From positions 1 to 34,964 of the forward strand of contig JAJZSN010000025.1 in assembly GCA_021849745.1 (NCBI GenBank): a stretch of 34,964 bases of DNA, written 5' to 3'. Both the position numbers and the translations under genes were made by a program. Position 1 is the stretch's first letter; the number at the start of each line of letters is the position of its first letter. Shown here in pieces: positions 29,772 to 34,964 of this stretch. Below the pieces are notes generated by a model. The model did no database searches. It had not been told where the DNA came from and saw nothing but the letters and a program-made list of their open reading frames with translations. Source of the DNA: Bacillota bacterium. Lineage in GTDB: Bacteria; Bacillota; GCA-003054495; Carboxydocellales; JAJZSN01.

Positions 29772-30305
29772 ATGATGGAATACTATGAAATAACGGAAGT
29801 GCGAAAGAATATAATCGAGGCCTTTGGACGTTCTTTTGCTTTATATGGGTTACCGGCTGTAACTGGGCATATCTACGGTGTTTTATATTTTGCCGCACAA
29901 CCTTTGGGGTTGGAGGATATAGCTGGGGAATTGGCTGTGAGCAAGGCTACGGTGAGTATTAATATTCGTATTTTGGAGGGCTTTAAATGTGTGCGGAAAG
30001 TTTGGCAGAAGGGCAGTCGAAGGGATTATTATGAGGCCGAACGGGATTTTACCAAGGTTTTTATCGAGGTAATCAGAAATAATATTAAGAAAGAAGTGGA
30101 GATAACCACAGAAGCTATTGATAAAAGCATGGAGTCGCTGGCCGGACTGGTTAATTCTCCTGATAAAGGACTGCGGGAAAAAGCCAGAGTGGATTTAGGG
30201 CATCTTAAGCACCTGGAAAAACAGTATAAGTGGTATAGACGTTTAGTGGATATGTTCGGGACGGGAGAGAAGTTATGGCGGAAAATTACCTGTGACGGGG
30301 ATTAA
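29772..30305 (+). CDS. GbsR/MarR-type transcriptional regulator
   Basis: 177 residues. The winged-helix domain (EDIAGELAVSKATVSINIRILEGFKCVRKVWQKGSRRDYYEAE) has the GbsR pattern of SxxTVSxxIRxLExxG...KGxRxxYY. The C-terminal half is a long helical dimerisation/ligand part. GbsR relatives in Bacillus control glycine betaine synthesis or uptake; here the neighbour is the SMR exporter, so local repression of that gene is the likely job. GGAGGAGG precedes ATG 29772. It seems to be co-transcribed with the SMR gene. Confidence 0.85.
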   Translation: MMEYYEITEVRKNIIEAFGRSFALYGLPAVTGHIYGVLYFAAQPLGLEDIAGELAVSKATVSINIRILEGFKCVRKVWQKGSRRDYYEAERDFTKVFIEVIRNNIKKEVEITTEAIDKSMESLAGLVNSPDKGLREKARVDLGHLKHLEKQYKWYRRLVDMFGTGEKLWRKITCDGD

Positions 30306-30426
30306 CTTTTTTTTGATATTATCGCATTACAGTTATTTCAGTTAAACAGAGGGGTAGTAGGTATTTGTTTTATAAGGGTTTGAGGGATATAATAATAGAT
30401 ATACTTACTTGAAGCAGGTGGATGGT

Positions 30427-32148
30427 TTGCATAATGTAGAAATTGCCTGGGTCTTCTATGAAATAGCAGATCTGCTGGAGATAAAAGAAGATAATCCTTT
30501 TAAGCCCAGGGCCTACCGGAAGGCGGGCCGCACTATTGCTAAGTGGGACCAACCGTTGTCTGCCTTGAAAGAGGATGAGATTCGGGCCATTCCGGGGGTG
30601 GGGGCGGCCCTGGCAGCTAAGATAACGGAACTTCTTAAGACGGGTAAATGCGAGTACCACCAGAAATTACGGGAAGAGGTACCTTTGGGATTGCTGGAGG
30701 TTTTAGCCATACCCGGTTTGGGGGCCAAGACGGCCCGGACTCTTTACAGGAAATTGGGGATTACCACCATCGATGAACTGGAAGCAGCAGCCAAGGCTAG
30801 GAAAATCCGAACTCTGCCGGGGATGGGCAATAAAACGGAATTTGCCATCTTGCATGGGATAGACATGCTGCGAACCGGTTCCGGGGCGGCCCCGGTGGGA
30901 GTAGCCACTGCAGTGGGCCGGAATTTGGCGGAATTCTTGGCTGCTTTGCCGGAAGTGACTCAGGTAAGCCTAGCGGGTAGTACCAGGCGGATGAAGGAAA
31001 TGATTGGCGATATAGATTTGGTGGTGGCTTCAGAAAAACCCGTAGAAGTAACGGGGCTTTTTGTCAAGCATCCTTCGGTAAAGGAAGTGTCGGCCCATGG
31101 TGAAAACCAGGTCAAGGCTATTACCTGGTTGGGCATTCAAGTAGACCTGCTGGTGGTTGGTCCCCAGGAGTACTGGGCAGCGTTGCACCATTTCACCGGC
31201 TCAAAGGAACATAATCAGCGTTTGCAGGAGTTGGCCGGAGAACGGGGGCTTAAGATTTATGAATACGGAGTTTTTCCGGAAGGGCAGGATGAATCCTTGC
31301 CTGTTAATTCAGAGGAAGACCTTTACCTGGCTTTGGGATTGCCCTATATTCCGCCAGAACTGAGAGAGGATGAGGGGGAAATTGAGGCGGCCCTGGAGGG
31401 AACCTTGCCGGACTTGGTGTCGGTGGAGGATATCAGGGGGGATTTGCACCTCCACAGTAAGTGGTCGGACGGGGTGGCCACCATTGAGGAGATTGTGGCG
31501 GCGGCCCGGCAAAGGGGTTATGAGTACATTGCTATTACCGATCACTCTAAGTCCCTGGCCATCGCCGGAGGGCTGAAAGAGGAACGGTTAATGGAACAGC
31601 ACCGGTATATAGATGAGTTGAACCGGGGGTTGGAAGATTTCCGTGTCTTGCGAGGAATAGAGGTGGACATCCTATCTGACGGGCGGCTGGATTACGGGGA
31701 TGAACTTCTGTCAGGGATGGATGTGGTTATTGCTTCTATCCACTCAGGTTTTCGCCAATCCCGTGAGGAGATGACTAAACGTATGTTATCAGCTCTAAAG
31801 AACCCCCATGTGAATATTCTAGCTCATCCCACCGGACGAATGCTGGGTCGCCGGGATGCTTACGAGGTGGATCTGGAAAAGGTCTTCGAGGCTGCGGCCA
31901 AATATGATAAAGTGTTGGAAATCAATGCTTCCCCGGACCGGTTGGATTTAAACGCAGAAAATGTCCGCCGGGCGGCCAAGGATTACGGTCTGAAAATAGC
32001 CGTCAATACCGATGCCCACCATATCAGCAAACTGGAGGATATGTATTTCGGCATCGGCACCGCCCGCCGGGGCTGGTTGGAGAAGAAAGATGTTATTAAT
32101 ACCTTTACTTTGGAGGAGTTGGGTAGGATTTTTGGGAAAAGGGGTTAG
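30427..32148 (+). CDS. polX: Family X DNA polymerase/3'-5' exonuclease with PHP domain
   Basis: 573 residues. N-terminal pol-beta-like part: helix-hairpin-helix (IRAIPGVGAALAAKI, LAIPGLGAKTARTLYRKLG), fingers and palm with AGSTRRMKEMIGDIDLVV (two catalytic Asp). C-terminal PHP exonuclease: RGDLHLHSKWSDG, ITDHS, VLRGIEVDIL, NILAHPTG, NTDAHH. The start is TTG 30427, 6 nt after AGGTGG; this gives the usual opening HNVEIAWVFYEIADLLEI. The upstream frame from 30409 overlaps the ribosome binding site. It functions in gap-filling DNA repair in the cytosol. It is monocistronic or reads into the NIF3 gene. Confidence 0.95.
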   Translation: MHNVEIAWVFYEIADLLEIKEDNPFKPRAYRKAGRTIAKWDQPLSALKEDEIRAIPGVGAALAAKITELLKTGKCEYHQKLREEVPLGLLEVLAIPGLGAKTARTLYRKLGITTIDELEAAAKARKIRTLPGMGNKTEFAILHGIDMLRTGSGAAPVGVATAVGRNLAEFLAALPEVTQVSLAGSTRRMKEMIGDIDLVVASEKPVEVTGLFVKHPSVKEVSAHGENQVKAITWLGIQVDLLVVGPQEYWAALHHFTGSKEHNQRLQELAGERGLKIYEYGVFPEGQDESLPVNSEEDLYLALGLPYIPPELREDEGEIEAALEGTLPDLVSVEDIRGDLHLHSKWSDGVATIEEIVAAARQRGYEYIAITDHSKSLAIAGGLKEERLMEQHRYIDELNRGLEDFRVLRGIEVDILSDGRLDYGDELLSGMDVVIASIHSGFRQSREEMTKRMLSALKNPHVNILAHPTGRMLGRRDAYEVDLEKVFEAAAKYDKVLEINASPDRLDLNAENVRRAAKDYGLKIAVNTDAHHISKLEDMYFGIGTARRGWLEKKDVINTFTLEELGRIFGKRG

Positions 32149-32240
32149 GGGATAGGGGTTAGGTTGGGGTATTCTTGGGAGAGGGGTTCATAGTTTGTAG
32201 TGCTGATAGCCGACCCAAAGAAAAACTTAGGAGGAAAAAA
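32149..32240. repeat. Intergenic GGGGTTAGG-rich and repeat-derived segment
   Basis: Right after polX, ggggttaggggataggggttagg iterates a G-rich unit and runs into AGGTTGGGGTATT (32161-32173), identical to the first 13 nt of the inverted repeat at 25617. Further on, gctgatagccgaccc resembles the tail of the 17705 array. It contains only the NIF3 ribosome binding site (GGAGG, 32230-32235). Confidence 0.6.
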
Positions 32241-33194
32241 ATGAAACTGAATGAAATTTATCGTTTGGCTGTGGAGATGGCCATGGAGAGCGATCCCCGG
32301 GGGCGGGAAGAGGTTAAGAAAACCTTGGATAAGGCTAAGAAGGCCTTTGAAGATTTGAAGGAAGATGAAAAAAAGGAATTTGACCAGGATAAATTATTTA
32401 ACCCTTATAGCGATACCCGTATCCTCTATGGTGATGGGGAGCGGGAAGTGAAAGTCATCTTGGCCGGGGTAGATATTGAAGTAGGGGAGGTGCTGCTGGC
32501 GGAGCGGCTGACGGAAAAAGGCCGGAAAATTGATTTGATAATGGCTCATCACCCGGAAGGAAAGGCTTTGGCCGCCCTTCATGATGTCATGGCCATGCAG
32601 GAGGACATTTTGCATAAATTCGGGGTGCCCATCAATGTGGCCCAAGGGATTATGGCTTCCCGGATCAGTGAGGTGCAGCGGGGATTGATGCCTCTCAACC
32701 ATAATAAGGCCGTGGATGCGGCCAGGATTCTTGACCTACCTATGATGTGTGTCCACACCCCGGCGGATAACCTGGTCACTACTTTTCTGCAAAACCTGTT
32801 GGTTGAGAAACAATCGGAAACCCTTGATGATATAGTTAAACTCCTGAAAGAGATTCCTGAGTATGCAGAAGCTGTCAAGGTCAATGCAGGGCCATTTATT
32901 TCTGTGGGTTCAGGCAAACGCAAGGCTGGGCGGGTTTTCGTGGATATGACCGGGGGGACCGGGGGTTCGGAAGATGCTTATGCCAAGCTGGCCCAATCAG
33001 GGGTTGGTACTATTGTGGGGATGCATATTGGGGAGAAACACCGTAAGGAAGCGGAGAAGAACCATATCAATGTGGTGATTGCCGGTCATTTGGCCAGTGA
33101 TTCCCTGGGGATGAACCTGTTCCTTGACCACCTGGAGAAGAAGGGTGTGGAAGTAGTGGTCTGCTCAGGGTTGGTTAGGGTGAAAAGGGGCTAG
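32241..33194 (+). CDS. NIF3/DUF34-family protein (GTP cyclohydrolase I type 2-like)
   Basis: 317 residues. The metal-binding His signature shows as LIMAHHPEGK in the first half and VIAGHLASDSLGMNLFLDHLEKKG in the second; IEVGEVLLAERLTEKG precedes it. NIF3/DUF34 is a conserved dinuclear metal protein whose function is not settled. A helical N-terminal arm (residues 1-55, rich in Lys/Glu) is longer than in standard members. ATG 32241 follows AGGAGGAAAAAA, and the frame upstream to 32175 is not supported. It sits between polX and a U32 peptidase gene. Confidence 0.8.
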   Translation: MKLNEIYRLAVEMAMESDPRGREEVKKTLDKAKKAFEDLKEDEKKEFDQDKLFNPYSDTRILYGDGEREVKVILAGVDIEVGEVLLAERLTEKGRKIDLIMAHHPEGKALAALHDVMAMQEDILHKFGVPINVAQGIMASRISEVQRGLMPLNHNKAVDAARILDLPMMCVHTPADNLVTTFLQNLLVEKQSETLDDIVKLLKEIPEYAEAVKVNAGPFISVGSGKRKAGRVFVDMTGGTGGSEDAYAKLAQSGVGTIVGMHIGEKHRKEAEKNHINVVIAGHLASDSLGMNLFLDHLEKKGVEVVVCSGLVRVKRG

Positions 33195-33210
33195 AGGGTA
33201 TTCCTTGGGG

Positions 33211-33236
33211 GTAGCTGTCAGCTATCAGTTATCAGC
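33211..33236. repeat. AGCTGTC/AGCTATC repeat between NIF3 and U32 genes
   Basis: Three to four iterations (agctgtcagctatcagttat...), same class and orientation as at 12478 and 24177. CTAGAG at 33190 and CTCTAG at 33235 could close a hairpin around it. Confidence 0.8.
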
Positions 33237-33308
33237 TCTAGGATAGAATTTTGGGTATATTTAATTATAGTTGCCTGGGGGCAGCTTTTTATTGGGAGGA
33301 AAGGGATA

Positions 33309-34964
33309 ATGTTTGAGCGACCTGAATTGTTGGCTCCGGTGGGGAGTTGGGAGGCTCTGGTGGCGGCGGTGGAGAATGGGGCGGATGCCGTTTATCTGGG
33401 GGGGAAACTGTTTAGCGCCCGTCAGTATGCCAATAATTTTAGTGATGAAGAAATGAAGAAGGCCCTGGATTATGCCCATTTTCGAGGGGTTAGGGTTTTT
33501 GTTACCGTGAATACCCTTATGGCTGACCGGGAGTTGGAGCAATGCCTGGAATACCTGCGGTTTCTTTATGAAGCCGGGGTTGATGCGGTGATTGTGCAGG
33601 ATCTGGGTTTGGTACGGCTGGGGAGAAAACTTTTGCCCGGTTTGGAGCTTCATGCCAGTACCCAGATGACGGTGCATAATCTGGAAGGGGTCAGGTTGCT
33701 GGAAGACCTGGGCTTCAACCGGGTGGTGCTTTCCCGGGAGGTTACCCTGGAAAACATGAGGTATATCAGGGAGAACTGCCGGGCCGAGCTGGAGGTTTTT
33801 GTCCATGGCGCCCTCTGCGTGTCCTATTCGGGCCAATGCCTGATGAGCAGCCTCATCGGGGGCCGGAGCGGCAATAGGGGCCGCTGTGCTCAGCCCTGCA
33901 GGCTCAAGTACAACCTGGTGGGGGAAAAAGGGGAAAACCTGTCCGGTGAGGATGTAGGCATGCACCTCTTAAGCCCACGGGATCTAAATCTGGTGGAGCA
34001 TCTACCCCAGTTAATAGAAGCTGGGGTTAAATCCTTTAAAGTGGAGGGCCGCATGAAGCGGCCTGAATATGTGGCTACAGTAATCAGGATTTACAGGGAG
34101 GCTTTGAACCGGTATTTCCTGGCCAGGGATTATGCCGTTACGGCTGAGGATCTAAAGAATCTGACCCAGGTTTTTAACCGGGACTTTACCACCGGGTACC
34201 TTTACGGCAATGAAGGCAGGAACCTGATGAGTTTCAAACGGCCTAACAACCGGGGTCTTAGGTTGGGCAGGATTGAGAAGTTTAACCCCAAGACCAAGGA
34301 AGCGGAAATTAGTCTTGATGATGATTTGCAGGTGGGAGACGGGTTGGAGGTCTGGGTTACCCAGGGGGGCCGACAGGGAGTGGTGGTCAACTCTATGGCT
34401 GTGCAGGGCCGCCGGGTGGAAGGGGCCCGGGCCGGGGAAAGGGTGGCCATCCAGATTCCGGGTAAAATGCGACCCGGTGACCGGGTTTTCAAAACCCTGG
34501 ATGCGGGGTTGATGAATCGTGCCCGCAGTACTTTTATCAATGTTAAGGAAGGCCGCAGGGTTCCGGTTAGGGCTGAAGTGAAGGTATCCCTGGGGCAGCC
34601 TTTGCTTATAACCATGACCGATGAGGACGGGAATAAAGGGGAGGGACGCACCGGTTTTCTAGCGGAGGCGGCCCGGAAAAGGCCACTTACCGAAGAAACC
34701 GTCCGGGGCCAGGTGGACAGGTTAGGCAATACCCCCTTTACCTTGCAGGAGTTTTCCTGTACTATTGAAGGGGAACTAATGGTTCCGGTCAGCGAGATTA
34801 ACGAAGCCCGCCGCCAAGCGGTGGAACAATTGGAAGAACAGCGGCTGAGTAAGTACCGGCCTCAACCGGTTGACCGGAACAGCTGGCAGCAGAGTTGGCG
34901 GCAATTGGAGGCGGAAAGTGCCGAAAAGGTTGCTAATCAAGGGCCGATTCTGACCGTTGTAGAT
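33309..34964 (+). CDS. Peptidase U32/RlhA-family protein (partial, runs off window)
   Basis: 552 residues in the window, 3' end missing. The start ATG 33309 follows GGGAGG. The opening PELLAPVGSWEALVAAVENGADAVYLGG is the U32 TIM-barrel start; the Fe-S signature is FVHGALCVSYSGQCLMS followed by GNRGRCAQPCR, giving four Cys; then KVEGRMKRPEYVA. After about residue 300 the chain carries the beta-rich DUF3656-type domain of the RlhA/YhbU-like group. RlhA hydroxylates C2501 of 23S rRNA; whether this one does, or acts as another U32 enzyme, is not decided. Full proteins are about 650-850 residues. Confidence 0.9.
   Translation, partial: MFERPELLAPVGSWEALVAAVENGADAVYLGGKLFSARQYANNFSDEEMKKALDYAHFRGVRVFVTVNTLMADRELEQCLEYLRFLYEAGVDAVIVQDLGLVRLGRKLLPGLELHASTQMTVHNLEGVRLLEDLGFNRVVLSREVTLENMRYIRENCRAELEVFVHGALCVSYSGQCLMSSLIGGRSGNRGRCAQPCRLKYNLVGEKGENLSGEDVGMHLLSPRDLNLVEHLPQLIEAGVKSFKVEGRMKRPEYVATVIRIYREALNRYFLARDYAVTAEDLKNLTQVFNRDFTTGYLYGNEGRNLMSFKRPNNRGLRLGRIEKFNPKTKEAEISLDDDLQVGDGLEVWVTQGGRQGVVVNSMAVQGRRVEGARAGERVAIQIPGKMRPGDRVFKTLDAGLMNRARSTFINVKEGRRVPVRAEVKVSLGQPLLITMTDEDGNKGEGRTGFLAEAARKRPLTEETVRGQVDRLGNTPFTLQEFSCTIEGELMVPVSEINEARRQAVEQLEEQRLSKYRPQPVDRNSWQQSWRQLEAESAEKVANQGPILTVVD

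Noticed and set aside
33261..34729. Minus-strand frames opposite the U32 gene
   Set aside because: The plus strand carries a clear U32 protein from 33309 to the window end; the minus frames are shadows.

Overview
The window looks like a chromosomal segment of a low-to-moderate GC, Gram-positive, spore-forming anaerobe of the class Clostridia. It most resembles the Peptococcaceae and Thermincola-like lineages, but genus assignment is inference. Supporting signs are the infC-rpmI-rplT operon with a Firmicutes-type leader, T-box leaders on aminoacyl-tRNA synthetase genes, a YtxC-family sporulation protein, KtrAB potassium uptake, a soluble diadenylate cyclase, tRNAs with encoded CCA ends, and strong AGGAGG-type ribosome binding sites.

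Layout. 1-5.6 kb is a patchwork of intact small genes (ferritin-like protein, CcdA with an unknown anchored partner, soluble diadenylate cyclase, HAD phosphatase, stress protein) and decayed 3' ends of genes (methyltransferase, thioredoxin-fold protein, spermidine synthase). 5.7-9.2 kb is a compact co-directional cluster: a BchE-like B12/radical SAM enzyme, a small CopD-like membrane protein, a LuxE-type acyl-protein synthetase whose C-terminal tail carries three exact 15-residue Cys repeats, and a Cys-rich HMA-fold protein. This is the best candidate for an undescribed system. 9.3-10.0 kb holds seven tRNA genes (Val, Asp, Gly, Cys, Phe, Leu, Val) between a good promoter and a terminator, followed by a truncated sugar epimerase. 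10.8-16.1 kb holds ytxC, a DUF445 protein, a T-box leader, ilvE, a cytochrome b5-like mini-protein and thrS. The T-box specifier reads ACC (threonine) when aligned with the pheS T-box in the same window, so ilvE appears to sit in a threonine-responsive thrS operon.

16.5-19.6 kb is a CbiM-PDGLE-CooT-CbiQ-CbiO operon for Ni/Co uptake, preceded by a promoter and a 20-bp three-tier hairpin with a U-run. 19.6-20.9 kb is infC (ATT start)-rpmI-rplT with an attenuator leader. 21.0-23.9 kb holds ktrB, ktrA and a SpoU-type methyltransferase. 23.9-28.5 kb holds a promoter, an unexplained leader segment, the pheS T-box, pheS, pheT and zapA. 28.5-29.4 kb has two more 5'-truncated genes, followed by an SMR transporter with a GbsR-type regulator, polX, a NIF3-family protein and the start of a U32 peptidase/RlhA-type gene that runs off the window.

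Two patterns cut across the window. Iterated AGCTGTC/AGCTATC-type repeats lie in many gaps, including one inside the pheS T-box leader. At least six genes keep their 3' ends but have lost their 5' ends. I saw no CRISPR array, transposase, integrase or phage gene.
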